Shown: positions 33,975-43,412, counted from the stretch's first letter. The stretch: DNA of 64,000 nucleotides from Capsulimonas corticalis (GCF_003574315.2 NZ_AP025739.1:1054001-1118000); one strand, 5' to 3'. Notes: a model not told the origin generated them from the letters alone. Translations and numbers: made by a program.

Positions 33975-36596
33975 CTACGGCGTGGGTTCGACCACGCTCG
34001 CCAGCCCGACGTCGATGCCCTGACCGCCGACGGTCTGGTGGCAGTGGGCGGCGATCGTGACGGTGGCGCCGGGCTTCATCAAAGCCTTGGCTTCCGAAGT
34101 GATGGGCAGGTTGACGATGGTGGTCGCATAACCCGCCTCCTGCGCCGCCGCGACGCCGTTGATGTAGATGTCGATATCTTCGTCGTGGAAGACGGCGAAC
34201 TGCAGGTTCTTCAGGTCGCCCTGCGGCACGGTGATCGTCCGGCGGATCCAAATATCGCTGGTGTTCCAGTCGGTATGGTTGGTTCCCTGGTTGCCGAAGC
34301 CGCCCTGGCCCTGTTTCCAGCCCGAATCGTCGAAATTGGCTTTGGTCCAATCGTCCGACGGCTTATCCGTCGTATAGCGCCAGGTTTGCTGGAGCGGAGC
34401 GACGATCGTCACCTTTGGAGCCTTCGGCAAGGGCGCCCAGCCGCCGACTTTCATCGTGTCTCGAGCGGCCCACTTCTTCCAGACATCCTTATCGTTCAGC
34501 ATCTTGATAAAGACGCCGCCGATGACGGGCCGGGCGTTGAAGCGAATTCCTTCCGCTTCATCCACGTTATAGGAGTCGACAAACGGCATGCGATCCTTTG
34601 TCGTCGTGTTGAGGTAATTGTAGGTCGGGTTGATCAGCGCTTCAAAGTCGGCTTGATTGTCGGCGAGCGTCGCGCTCCAGAACAGCCAGTCCACTTTGGT
34701 CAGCGTCGTCCGCGAATCCAGCGGAGTCCCGTACTTCAAGGCCACTTTCTTGTACTGCGCGATTTCCCGCTTCGCGACGGACGCGGGGAAGACGTTCAGC
34801 CCCAGAATTTGATCCCAGACGAGGTTGTACTTCAGGCTCCAGGTGTTGGGCTTATCGAAGGCGAGGCGGGAGTGATCGCCATCGTCGGAGACCTGCATCC
34901 AGTGCGCGGCGTCGTCCTTGGCGAGCTTCGCGTACTTGTCCGCGTTCGCGGTGTCGCCGCGCATGCGGCACAGATCGCCGTAAGCGGCCAGCGCGAGGAT
35001 CGCTTTGATCGACAGGTTGGAGTTGTGCGCGAGGTGCCCCATGAAGTCGTCGGTGCAGAGCTGCTCCTCGGGATCCAGGCCGTACTGCACGAGATAGTCC
35101 GCCCACTTGGAGATGGTCGGCCACCAGGGCGTCACGAAGTTCGCGTTGCCGTCGGCTTTCGCCACCGCGTCGCACAGCAGGATCATGTTGCCCGACTCTT
35201 CGACCGGCATCTGCTCGCCGCCGTCATCGGTGCCGCGCGCGATCGGATAGGTTCCCAGGTCGTGCGGGGAGTTCGGGAACTTCCAGCGCTCGGACGAGCC
35301 GTAGTTCAGGATCGGGACCATGGCGCACTTCATGAGCGTCGGGCTCAGGAGAAGCCACTGGGGAGCCAGCGGGAAGATGATATCCACGGTTCCGATATCG
35401 CCGTTGCTGTTGTTTTCTTTGGTGAGGAACAGCGGCTGGCCGTTGTGGTCCGCCGCGAGGCCGGTGGCCGCGAAGCACTGGCGATAGGCCAGTGCGGTCA
35501 TCGTGGCGTACTTAGCACCGCCGGTCTTGGTCATGTCGGCCATCAGGTCGGTATCGAAGGCGACGCAGGCTTGGGTGAGACGCGTATAGTCTTTTTCGGC
35601 CGCCGGCAGCAGGGTCGCCGGAGTTCCGCCGTTGCGCCGCCAGTATGGGCGCAGCTTCTCGCGGAAGAAGTTGATCGCGTAGACTTCATCGTAGGCGATG
35701 GTCGTGTGGCGGGAAACCGGCGCGGCGCCCACATTGCCCAGGTCGAAAGCAACGGCGAGGGTCGGCGCGGCGTCGTTCGCCGGACGCGGCATGCGGGTCT
35801 CATCCTTGGCCGGCAGCGCGCCGTTTTCGATAAAGGCGCCGGTCAGCGTGTCGGCGGCGCCGATAGCGGCCTTGGCGTCCTTGGTCGGCGTCGAAAGATA
35901 CGCATATCCCCAGTCCAGGGTGACGCCGTCCCCAGCGATGCTCAGATAGTTCTGCTTCTGCGTGCCGATGCTCAGCGCGGTCACCGGGCCGAACGTCTCA
36001 CGCTTCCACGTCACCGGTTCGTCCTGGTCGTTCACTGAGATCAGGCCGCCGACGCCGTCGTAGATCGAAACGGCGTGGCTCTTGCCGTCCACCGAGCTCA
36101 CATCCCAGGTCAAATACGTCAGCGGACGGCTCAGCGCATCGAAATCGCTGGGCAGAATCGCCGTCGTGAATGTCAGGGTCACGTGAACGCTCTCGTTCGC
36201 GAACTGATAGATCGTCCGCGTGGGGAGCACTTGCACGCTGGTCTGCGGCAGCGCGGGCAGGCTAGCCGGGGTCGCGCCCATGATCCGATAGGATTTTCCA
36301 TCGATACGGACCAGGCTGACGAGCGGCTGCTCGCGGTTCGTCCAGTGCTGAGTGGTCTTGTCGGTGAGGCGGTCCGCCTTGGACCAGATGCTCAAAAATG
36401 GGTCGGAGGTCACGAGCGGCGTGGCGGGCGGGCGAAACGCCGGGGGCGGCGCCGCGGCGGCGGGCGCGGCGAGCGTCAGCGCGCCGACGGTCTTATCCGC
36501 GACGGGAGACTTGGAAAGCGAGAGCGCTCCCAGAGCCGCGGCGGCGACGGCGACAGCGCCGATCGTCACTGCGGCCTTCTTTGACACAGTTGTCAT
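33975..36596 (-). CDS. Exported glutaminase-A-like protein (DUF4965/DUF5127/DUF1793)
   Basis: 873 aa from 36596, where AAAGGACC lies about 6 nt upstream. A basic N-terminus and Ala-rich hydrophobic stretch (about 8-30) form a signal or anchor. The core has the domain set known from fungal glutaminase A: DUF4964 (DPFLSIWSKADRLTD), DUF5127 beta-sandwich, and a DUF4965/DUF1793 alpha-barrel (TPWWPTISKWADYL, CTDDFMGHLAHNSNLSIKAI, PFVDSYN). A C-terminal jelly-roll module of about 125 residues (TWRYTTDKPSDDW, WIRRTI) resembles the sugar-binding domain of GH2 enzymes and is extra. The barrel is related to glycosidase barrels, so a glycoside substrate is also possible. It has a consensus promoter nearly identical to that of the micropeptide at 41.7 kb. 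Confidence 0.85.
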   Translation of the reverse strand: MTTVSKKAAVTIGAVAVAAAALGALSLSKSPVADKTVGALTLAAPAAAAPPPAFRPPATPLVTSDPFLSIWSKADRLTDKTTQHWTNREQPLVSLVRIDGKSYRIMGATPASLPALPQTSVQVLPTRTIYQFANESVHVTLTFTTAILPSDFDALSRPLTYLTWDVSSVDGKSHAVSIYDGVGGLISVNDQDEPVTWKRETFGPVTALSIGTQKQNYLSIAGDGVTLDWGYAYLSTPTKDAKAAIGAADTLTGAFIENGALPAKDETRMPRPANDAAPTLAVAFDLGNVGAAPVSRHTTIAYDEVYAINFFREKLRPYWRRNGGTPATLLPAAEKDYTRLTQACVAFDTDLMADMTKTGGAKYATMTALAYRQCFAATGLAADHNGQPLFLTKENNSNGDIGTVDIIFPLAPQWLLLSPTLMKCAMVPILNYGSSERWKFPNSPHDLGTYPIARGTDDGGEQMPVEESGNMILLCDAVAKADGNANFVTPWWPTISKWADYLVQYGLDPEEQLCTDDFMGHLAHNSNLSIKAILALAAYGDLCRMRGDTANADKYAKLAKDDAAHWMQVSDDGDHSRLAFDKPNTWSLKYNLVWDQILGLNVFPASVAKREIAQYKKVALKYGTPLDSRTTLTKVDWLFWSATLADNQADFEALINPTYNYLNTTTKDRMPFVDSYNVDEAEGIRFNARPVIGGVFIKMLNDKDVWKKWAARDTMKVGGWAPLPKAPKVTIVAPLQQTWRYTTDKPSDDWTKANFDDSGWKQGQGGFGNQGTNHTDWNTSDIWIRRTITVPQGDLKNLQFAVFHDEDIDIYINGVAAAQEAGYATTIVNLPITSEAKALMKPGATVTIAAHCHQTVGGQGIDVGLASVVEPTP

Positions 36597-36731
36597 TCTA
36601 TGGTCCTTTATACCTGCGAGGTGGATCTGAACTACGGCGAGGCGAAAAATCGCGGTAATGATAGCGATAACAGCGATCACGCTTGATGAATATGACAGCG
36701 GGCGCGGAGCCCCGAGATCGAAGCGTACAAT

Positions 36732-36760
36732 ATTATAAAATCATTCTTATGAATTGTCAA
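36732..36760 (-). promoter_or_regulatory. Consensus promoter of the glutaminase-A-like gene
   Basis: TTGACA (36755-36760) and TATAAT (36732-36737) with a 17-bp spacer beginning ATTCATAAGAATG. GCTTGACAATTCATA is shared exactly with the promoter at 41806-41834. A TTGGACCAA half-palindrome lies upstream at 36806-36814. The leader before the start codon is about 130 nt. Confidence 0.8.
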
Positions 36761-36835
36761 GCATAAAACGAACAAAACCGGTATATTGTCCGGAACATTA
36801 ACGCTTTGGACCAATAATTCTGGGCCTGAGACACA

Positions 36836-36891
36836 GGGAACCGGCGGCTCTCCTCATGCGAAGATACGCGTGAGGAGAGCCGCCGGTTCCC
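36836..36891. terminator. Strong hairpin terminator after GH64-RICIN gene
   Basis: A 21-bp stem (36836-36856 with 36871-36891; GGGAACCGGCGGCTCTCCTC against its complement) with a 14-nt loop lies about 35 nt past the minus-strand stop. The U-run is weak, but stability is high. Confidence 0.75.
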
Positions 36892-36924
36892 AGTGATCCC
36901 AATTCCTCGTCGGACGCCTGCCGA

Positions 36925-38880
36925 TTACCAGCCGACGCGGATGATCAATCCCTTCGGGGATCCGACTTCCAGGTACGCCGCCTGCTGGTTGACATCGTCA
37001 TAGCAGAAGCCATACGCCAGCGCATTGATGGCGTGCGTGTGCCAGAACTTGGCGTAGTAGTTCGCCGGAGCCGCGCCGTAGTACGAGGAGACGTTGCCCC
37101 AGGTGGACTGCGCGTTGGTGTAGACGTGCCGGTTGATCGCCGCGCAGGTGGCGGGGTCCGCCGCGCCGCCGACGCCCATCAGGATATCCTGCGTCGAAAT
37201 GCTGGAGTATCCCGCGAAGTAGTTCGCGTTCGGCTGTCCGGCCGCGAAAGAGCCATGGATCGGCGCGACGATCCGGTACGGCGCCTGCACGGTTCCCAGG
37301 CTCTTGAACTCGTTGGTCACTTCGTTCTGGTACTCGCTGAAGATTCCGGCGCGCGTCTCCGATTCCAGTTCGCCGACCGTGTAGTCGTAGTTGCCGGCCA
37401 GATTCGTCAGCCGGTGCTGGAGCGGGAATCCGAACATATCGACACGGGTCGTGTTGCCGTGATACCCTGAGTCGTTGAGCGTGAACTCGGTGAAGTCAAA
37501 GTAGACGTCATGGTTAGGGTCGGCCGAGTTGTTGATATCCGGACCGGCGAATCCGGTGTCGTAGGTCTTGATGTAGCATGGGCTGCCGACGCTGATGAAC
37601 ATGCGCGCGGCGGACAGCTTCGGCAGGTTGACCCACTGCTTCTGGCTGATCGTGGAGTAGATGTTGGCGTAGTTAACGCCGTTCTTCGTCAGGTGGCCCG
37701 CCGCGTCGTTCAGCGCGGCCGAGATCGGCTGGAGATTGCCGTTGATATCCAGATACGCCCACCGGTTGCCGTTGGCGGGGTCCTGTCCCAGGATGCCCCA
37801 GTAGATCTGGTTGTCGGCGTACACGCCGTTCGTCCCGTTCAGCAGGCGAACCGAGACCGCGCCGCTGCCCACGGGGGTGGGAATCGAGGACGCCGCCACC
37901 GAGTAGATCGAGTTGGATCCGCCGCCGCCAATGGCGATGTCGCCGCGCTCCAGCGAGAACTCCTGCCAGGCGTTGCCGTTGTCCGGATACTGCTGAAGCG
38001 GCGTGTTGTTGGCGGTCGCGCCGCCGGGAATATCCCAGCTCATGCCGTCATGTCCGAAGTAGAACTTGAACTTGCCGTCGGTCTTCGGAACGATGCGAAT
38101 CTTCTGATCGCCGATGTTGCTGGGGTTATAGTCCCACAGATGGGTATTCGCGGCGGCGGCGGTCGAGGCGTTCTGCACGCACAGAACCCGGCTCGGGGCG
38201 TTCAGGCTAAAGAGGCCGTAGTAACCGTCGCCTTCGCTGGTGAACTGCCACTTAAACCAGGGGTTGTTCTCCTGCTGATACTGGATGATCGGGCTGCCGT
38301 TCGCGCTGCCCTGGTTTTGAATGCAAACGTATTTGCCGCTGGCCGCGCGGATATAGAAGTTGCCCCAGGGCTGCAAGCGCCACTTTTGCGCAGCGGATTG
38401 GTTCGATGTCCACTGCTGCACCATGGCGTTGTCCGCCGTGCTGCCGCCGGAGACGTCGAGCACGAGACCGCTGCGTACATTCTTCACGTAATACCAGCCA
38501 TTGCCCGCATCGACCAGATCCCATTGCTGGCTCGGCTCATTGCCCGTGTAATCCCAGGCCCAGATCTGCGCCCCGGCGCTGGTCGAGTTGTTGGAGACGG
38601 AGACGGCTTTGCCGTCCACCCAGGAGATCAGCTTGAAGTGGTTGGCTCCCTCGGTCGGCAGCAATGCCCAGCGCTGATTGATGCTGTTGAAGTCGGTGGT
38701 CCACTGGTTGGTGACGGCCCCATTCGCCGTGCTGCCGCCGATCAGATCCAGCGCTTTCCCGCTGTTTTGATTGATCAGCATAAAGTAGGGCTGGTTGGAC
38801 TGCGCCTGGGTCCGGGGCGCTCCCAGCGTCAGGAACGCCAGCAGCAGCAGCGCCGCTTTTGTGAAGAGGTTGAGTTTCAT
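36925..38880 (-). CDS. Secreted GH64 beta-1,3-glucanase with N-terminal RICIN repeats
   Basis: 651 aa. A signal peptide (MKLNLFTKAALLLLAFLTLG, cut near QAQS) is followed by about 260 residues of ricin-type beta-trefoil lectin repeats with QxW marks (QRWALLP, QQWDLVD, QKWRLQP). A Gly/Ser linker (IAIGGGGSNSIYSVA) leads to a GH64 domain of thaumatin-like fold (VYADNQIYWGILGQDP, RMFISVGSPCYIKTYD, DFTEFTLNDSG, TRVDMFGFPLQHRL). GH64 enzymes release pentasaccharides from fungal or algal beta-1,3-glucan, so the likely target is fungal cell wall or curdlan-like glucan. The lectin part is nearly identical to that of the next gene upstream. Confidence 0.9.
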   Translation of the reverse strand: MKLNLFTKAALLLLAFLTLGAPRTQAQSNQPYFMLINQNSGKALDLIGGSTANGAVTNQWTTDFNSINQRWALLPTEGANHFKLISWVDGKAVSVSNNSTSAGAQIWAWDYTGNEPSQQWDLVDAGNGWYYVKNVRSGLVLDVSGGSTADNAMVQQWTSNQSAAQKWRLQPWGNFYIRAASGKYVCIQNQGSANGSPIIQYQQENNPWFKWQFTSEGDGYYGLFSLNAPSRVLCVQNASTAAAANTHLWDYNPSNIGDQKIRIVPKTDGKFKFYFGHDGMSWDIPGGATANNTPLQQYPDNGNAWQEFSLERGDIAIGGGGSNSIYSVAASSIPTPVGSGAVSVRLLNGTNGVYADNQIYWGILGQDPANGNRWAYLDINGNLQPISAALNDAAGHLTKNGVNYANIYSTISQKQWVNLPKLSAARMFISVGSPCYIKTYDTGFAGPDINNSADPNHDVYFDFTEFTLNDSGYHGNTTRVDMFGFPLQHRLTNLAGNYDYTVGELESETRAGIFSEYQNEVTNEFKSLGTVQAPYRIVAPIHGSFAAGQPNANYFAGYSSISTQDILMGVGGAADPATCAAINRHVYTNAQSTWGNVSSYYGAAPANYYAKFWHTHAINALAYGFCYDDVNQQAAYLEVGSPKGLIIRVGW

Positions 38881-38984
38881 CGTTGCCTTTCATCCTTTGT
38901 GTGATCTGGTCTTTGTGTGATGTGGTGCGGAAAACAGGACGGGCGCGAAGCGCCCATCCTGAGAAGGGGCGAAGTGATTGGGCG

Positions 38985-41309
38985 TTAGGGCGTGCGCTCC
39001 AGCGAGAACTCCTGCCACGGATAACCGTTGTCGGGGTATTGCTGGAGGTTGACGTTATTGCCCGTGGCGCCGCCGGGGATGTCCCAGCTCATGTTGTCGT
39101 GCCCGAAATAGAACTTGAACTTGCCGCTCGTCTTCGGCCAGATCCGAATCTTCTGATCGCCAGCGTTGTTGACGTTGTAGTCCCAGAGGTGGGTGTTCGC
39201 GGCGGCGGCCGAGGAGCCGTTCACCACGCACAGCACGCGGCTCGGGGCATTGAGGCTGAACAGACCGTAGAAACCATCGCCTTCACTGGTGAACTGCCAC
39301 TTAAACCAGGGGTTGTTCTCCTGCTGATACTGGATGATCGGGCTGCCGTTCGCGCTGCCCGCTCCCTGGATGCAGACGTATTTGCCGCTGGCCGCGCGGA
39401 TGAAGTAGCTGCCCCACGGCTGAAGACGCCATTTCTGCGCCCCGGACTGGTTCGGCGTCCACTGCTGCACCATCGCGTTATCGGCCGTGCTGGAGTTGGA
39501 GACATCCATCACCAGGCCGCTGCGCACGTTTCGGATGTAGTACCAGCCATTGCCCGCGTCGACCAAATCCCACTGCTGGCTCGAGTCGCCGTTGTAATCC
39601 CAGTCCCAGAGCTGCGCGCCCGCGCCGGTCGAGTCGTTCGAAACGGAGACGGCTTTGCCGCTGACCCAGGAGATCAGCTTGAAGTGATCGCCGTTCTCCG
39701 TGGGCTGGAGCGCCCAGCGCTGGTTCGGGCCGTTGTAGTCATAGCTCCACTGATTGGTGACCGCGCCGTTCGCCATGTTCCCATTGATCAAGTCCAGGCA
39801 CTTGCCGCTGTTCTGGTTGACGATCATGAAGTACGCTTCCGACACCGGGAACGGAATGGGATCCGACGCGATGCCGTTGGTGACGATCTGGAGCGAGTAG
39901 CTGCCGGCGGGGACGCTTCCCGGGACGCTGAACTGGGTGGTTTGGTTGACGCCGGTCTTCATGACGCCGGTATCGTTCCACCTGTACGTGCGGGCGTAGT
40001 ACACGTTGCCGTTTGACGCCGTGAGACGCACGATCGGGTAGTTACTCGCCATCTGCGCGTCGTCGCCATACTCCGCGCCTTCCGAGATCCCCGTCAGCAG
40101 CGTTCCGGTCAGTTGATAGGAGCCATCGACGTTGTGCGCGACATTGGTGACCGTCGGCCGCGCGGAGGCGATCTGCGGATCGGAGGGACGATAGGTGTAA
40201 AGACGGCTGCCGCCGTTCGCGTATAGGACGCTGCCGTCCGGCAGGTCGAGCATCCGAACGCCGTAGGGCGCCACATTGTCCGTGGCGCCGGTTGGGCCGC
40301 CGATGACGGTGAAGGCGTTCGTGTAAGGGTTGTATTCACAGAGGGTCGTGGGGCCGTTGTATGTCGCCTTCGGACCGACCGCGCAAAGCACGGAGCCGTT
40401 GACCATCATCGCGGCGGGAGCGTCCGCCGTCCCAAGACCGTTGGGGATATCCGGGCCGGCCGCCCACGATCCGGGATTCGTATTTCCCGTAGGCGTATAC
40501 AGGGCCGTGTGGCCGGTGTCTCCCAGAAAAAACGCCTTGCCGGTCGGGAGCAGGACCGCCGCCCCGATCTCGCTCAGGGTGGTGTCGTACATCGCCACCG
40601 GCACAACCGAATCGTCCACCCAGCGATTCTGCGACGGGATATAGCGCTCCGAGTTCTGGCCGAACGGATCGATCGTCAGGACACTGCTATCCGGCAATTT
40701 GACCCAGCTCGCCTCATCCTGGTAGCCCCCGCGCACGTAAGTCGGCCCTGCCGACCAGGTGTTGGTCACCCAGCTAAAAATCACCGTGCCGCCGGAAACG
40801 CTGGGACCGACCGGCCCCACCAGCACGTTGCCGTTGGGCAGAACCGTCGAAACAGAATCGGAGAACGACTGACCGGACGACGGCGTCATCGTCCATGTGT
40901 TCGCGACCGGATCGTAAACCTCCGCCGTGCTCCCGCCCGAACCGTATTCGCCCCCCGCGATAAAAACTCGCCCATCCGACATCACGCCCGACGAGCCGTA
41001 GAGTCGCGTGTCATGCATGGAGGCGAGCGTGCTCCACGTCCCATTGACGTAACTGCCGTGAATGTCCGGAGTGAGCTTGTACCAAACGTTCGTCGCTCCC
41101 CCCTGCTGCGCCATCACGGTCCCATCGGAAAGCAGCAGCATCAAGTTGACGCCGTTGGGGGCGGTGTTCGCAACGGCCGTCCACGTTCCCGCCTGAGCCG
41201 CCGGGGCGCAGAGCGCGAGCGCGGATATCGCGAGACCTCCGATCATCCGAGCGCGGCTTGTTTGGAAAAGCGAGGCGGAGCGCCGCTTCACTCGTGTGGC
41301 AAATAACAT
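38985..41309 (-). CDS. Secreted kelch/galactose-oxidase-like protein with RICIN repeats
   Basis: 774 aa from 41309 (MLFATRVKRR, AGGAGATC upstream); an ATG 24 codons earlier has no ribosome binding site. After the signal peptide come kelch repeats forming a beta-propeller (GRVFIAGGEYGSGGSTAEVYDP, LLPTGKAFFLGD, DLPDGSVLYANGGSRLYTY), an all-beta domain like the C-terminal domain of galactose oxidase or glyoxal oxidase (SARPTVTNV to PIPFPVS), and a RICIN lectin module (about 520-774). The plan fits a radical-copper oxidase relative, but the Tyr-Cys cross-link and copper ligands are not obvious, so it may be a non-enzymatic binding propeller. The lectin region shares long identical DNA with the GH64 gene. 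Confidence 0.82.
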   Translation of the reverse strand: MLFATRVKRRSASLFQTSRARMIGGLAISALALCAPAAQAGTWTAVANTAPNGVNLMLLLSDGTVMAQQGGATNVWYKLTPDIHGSYVNGTWSTLASMHDTRLYGSSGVMSDGRVFIAGGEYGSGGSTAEVYDPVANTWTMTPSSGQSFSDSVSTVLPNGNVLVGPVGPSVSGGTVIFSWVTNTWSAGPTYVRGGYQDEASWVKLPDSSVLTIDPFGQNSERYIPSQNRWVDDSVVPVAMYDTTLSEIGAAVLLPTGKAFFLGDTGHTALYTPTGNTNPGSWAAGPDIPNGLGTADAPAAMMVNGSVLCAVGPKATYNGPTTLCEYNPYTNAFTVIGGPTGATDNVAPYGVRMLDLPDGSVLYANGGSRLYTYRPSDPQIASARPTVTNVAHNVDGSYQLTGTLLTGISEGAEYGDDAQMASNYPIVRLTASNGNVYYARTYRWNDTGVMKTGVNQTTQFSVPGSVPAGSYSLQIVTNGIASDPIPFPVSEAYFMIVNQNSGKCLDLINGNMANGAVTNQWSYDYNGPNQRWALQPTENGDHFKLISWVSGKAVSVSNDSTGAGAQLWDWDYNGDSSQQWDLVDAGNGWYYIRNVRSGLVMDVSNSSTADNAMVQQWTPNQSGAQKWRLQPWGSYFIRAASGKYVCIQGAGSANGSPIIQYQQENNPWFKWQFTSEGDGFYGLFSLNAPSRVLCVVNGSSAAAANTHLWDYNVNNAGDQKIRIWPKTSGKFKFYFGHDNMSWDIPGGATGNNVNLQQYPDNGYPWQEFSLERTP

Positions 41310-41559
41310 GGTGATCTCCTGCTTCATCGAGTTTGAATATTCTTGTGACAATCGCAATACAGAACATAAACGAAAGCGCATGACGCCATAGCGGGATCAT
41401 GCTTTCCCGCAGTAACCTCCTCTTCTGTGGATCCTTCAGTTTAGGCTTACGAATACGCAAAGCACGGCTTCGCCGAAAACATTAACTTCGCGTGAGTGCG
41501 GGAATTCGGGCGAGACTATGCTTGCCTGCTAAACAGCAATAATTTCAAAAGAATCAAAA

Positions 41560-41724
41560 TTAGATTTGCAGCGGCCCGCCGTGTCCGCTGGGCGTGGCGA
41601 AGGGCGCCGTTTTCGCCGGCTCATGGCGGAAAATCGGACAAAGCATCGAGACTAATATTGCAAAAATCGCAATAAAAACCGCAATCTCCAGGAAGGTTAA
41701 TGGAGACTTGCGTTTCGCGCGCAT
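41560..41724 (-). CDS. 54-aa pilin-like micropeptide
   Basis: A small gene starting MRAKRKSPLTFLEIAVFIAI, with GGAGGTCATC just before the ATG and a consensus promoter 80 nt upstream. The basic leader, then Pro-Leu-Thr-Phe-Leu-Glu and about 18 hydrophobic residues mimic a class III prepilin N-terminus, with the Glu at the position equivalent to Glu5 and Pro-Leu in place of Gly at the cleavage site. After the helix only about 24 polar residues follow (FRHEPAKTAPFATPSGHGG). It has no globular domain. It could be an inhibitor or minor subunit of pseudopilin assembly, or a degraded pilin. Strong promoter and ribosome binding site support a real gene. Confidence 0.7.
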   Translation of the reverse strand: MRAKRKSPLTFLEIAVFIAIFAILVSMLCPIFRHEPAKTAPFATPSGHGGPLQI

Positions 41725-41805
41725 GATGACCTCCTCCCCTCTCTCGCCCCGGATTTTTCCAAGGACGGCGGATGGCTGCGTGAACGGTCTGTCCTGCCGA
41801 GGAAC

Positions 41806-41834
41806 ATTATAGGACCATCCGTATGAATTGTCAA
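41806..41834 (-). promoter_or_regulatory. Consensus promoter of the pilin-like micropeptide
   Basis: TTGACA (41829-41834), 17-bp spacer ATTCATACGGATGGTCC, TATAAT (41806-41811). The -35 half is identical to the promoter at 36732-36760; the spacer ends in ATGGTCC, which resembles half of the TTGGNNCCAA operators. Confidence 0.8.
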
Positions 41835-41920
41835 GCCGAAATTTGCACTAAAAATGAACGAAAGATTGTGAGTACTGGCGCAAATTTCACTCTCGGCCAA
41901 AAATGGAGCCAAACAATAAA

Positions 41921-41957
41921 CGGCCCAGACGCCGTCCCGAGGGAGACGTCCGGGCCG
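41921..41957 (-). terminator. Terminator of the GH35-GT2 operon
   Basis: CGGCCC-GACG (41921-41931) pairs with CGTC-GGGCCG (41947-41957), and on the minus strand TTTATTGTTT follows. It lies 30 nt past the GT2 stop codon. Confidence 0.75.
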
Positions 41958-41986
41958 AGGCTCCGGCGGCGAGGCGGCGCAGGGCG

Positions 41987-43402
41987 CTAGGAAGACAGCG
42001 TGGAGACGTGATCGTTCGCCGCCGCCGGCGCGCCGCTGGAGTCGTCGCGCGGCGTCGTCACCCACTCCCGATCGCGGATCAAGTGGCAATACTGCGCGAC
42101 CAGCGTGATGGTGGTTTTGAGCGTGGAGTAGATCAGCCCGAATACGCCGTGAATGAGGTACCAGGCGCCATGTCCCCGGCGGCCCAATCGGGTCGCGCGC
42201 AGATAGGCGATCAACAGCACGAATAGGCTGCATCCCAGGTTCAGCACGGCGGCGGCCTGCAAATACGGCGTCGCGAACCAGTGCACGCGCTGGCCGACAA
42301 TCCAGGCGGCGAAAACCATGGGAAAAAGCTGCGTGCTGAGCAATGGGAAGCACTCGCGCCAGCTCAGCAGATAAAACCAGAGGACCTTCTGACGCGGGGT
42401 GAGATGCTTGGAGGCCAGCATGGCGCGCTGATGCTTGAGCGTGACCTCCAGCCATCCCTGCGACCAGCGCTTGCGCTGGATGAGCCAGTGCGAAACGCGG
42501 GTAGGCGCCAGCTCCACGGAGACGAGGTCGCGGTCATGGACGATGCGCGCGCCGGTCAGGATCGCGCGGACCGTGCAGTCGATATCCTCCGTCAGCATCC
42601 TCGGGTTCATCCCTGCGGCGCGCAGCGTCTCCGCGCGCCAGTAGCCGTTGGAGCCGCCGAAGATGCCCGAGCCGCTGATGCGCGAGCGCCCCTGGTGGGA
42701 GACGGAGTACATCACGTCGAACTCGACGGCGATGCTGCGGGTCAGCGCGTTTTCATCGTGGTTGCGGATCGCGCAGCGCCCCTGCACCACGTCCCACCCC
42801 TCCGAGATCCAGCGCCAAGCGCGCCGGAAACAGTCGGCGGCGGGCCAGTGGTCGGCGTCGTAAATCCCCAGGATCTCGCCCCGCGCCACCGTCAGCGCCG
42901 CGTTTACGTTCGCCGCCTTGCTGCGGCTGTCCACGACGCACAGGACCTTGAGGCGCGGGTCGCGCGCGGCCAGCTCGCGCAGCCGGTCCTCGACGGGCAG
43001 CGGATACGGCGTGTTATAGGCGAGAATGACTTCCAGCCGATCGGCCGGCAGATCGATGGTCGTCAGCATATGGTCGACGGTCTGTTCGATAATATGCTGC
43101 TCGTTGGGCAGGTACGCGGCGATGATCGCGCTGCACACCGGCGGCTCCGCGAGATCCGCGGGAAGCGGCGGAACGGCGCGCCACGCGGACACAGACTCCC
43201 AGATCAGCATGATGTTCGTCAGACCGTAAACGACGGCCATCACATAAAGCAGCCCCGTCAAAAATCCGGGAAAGCGGCGCGCCAGAATGATGTCAATCGT
43301 CATCGGGATGGCGGTCGCGAGGATCGACACCATCGCAAAGCTGCGCCAAAAACCCGCCAGCGGACTGCCGGCTGAGGCCCGCTTCGCACGTACCTGCCTC
43401 AT
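41987..43402 (-). CDS. Processive family-2 membrane glycosyltransferase
   Basis: 471 aa from 43402 (AAGGGCAAG upstream). Two N-terminal transmembrane helices (about 20-68), a cytoplasmic GT2 catalytic domain with DAD (182-184), TED (271-273) and QRKRW (309-313), and three or more C-terminal helices (about 335-430). These D, D, D, QxxRW features define cellulose-synthase/hyaluronan-synthase-like polymerases that make and export a beta-linked polysaccharide. There is no PilZ domain, so direct c-di-GMP control is not indicated. It begins 10 nt after the GH35 gene ends and is surely co-transcribed with it. Confidence 0.9.
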   Translation of the reverse strand: MRQVRAKRASAGSPLAGFWRSFAMVSILATAIPMTIDIILARRFPGFLTGLLYVMAVVYGLTNIMLIWESVSAWRAVPPLPADLAEPPVCSAIIAAYLPNEQHIIEQTVDHMLTTIDLPADRLEVILAYNTPYPLPVEDRLRELAARDPRLKVLCVVDSRSKAANVNAALTVARGEILGIYDADHWPAADCFRRAWRWISEGWDVVQGRCAIRNHDENALTRSIAVEFDVMYSVSHQGRSRISGSGIFGGSNGYWRAETLRAAGMNPRMLTEDIDCTVRAILTGARIVHDRDLVSVELAPTRVSHWLIQRKRWSQGWLEVTLKHQRAMLASKHLTPRQKVLWFYLLSWRECFPLLSTQLFPMVFAAWIVGQRVHWFATPYLQAAAVLNLGCSLFVLLIAYLRATRLGRRGHGAWYLIHGVFGLIYSTLKTTITLVAQYCHLIRDREWVTTPRDDSSGAPAAANDHVSTLSS

Positions 43403-43412
43403 AGACTTGCCC

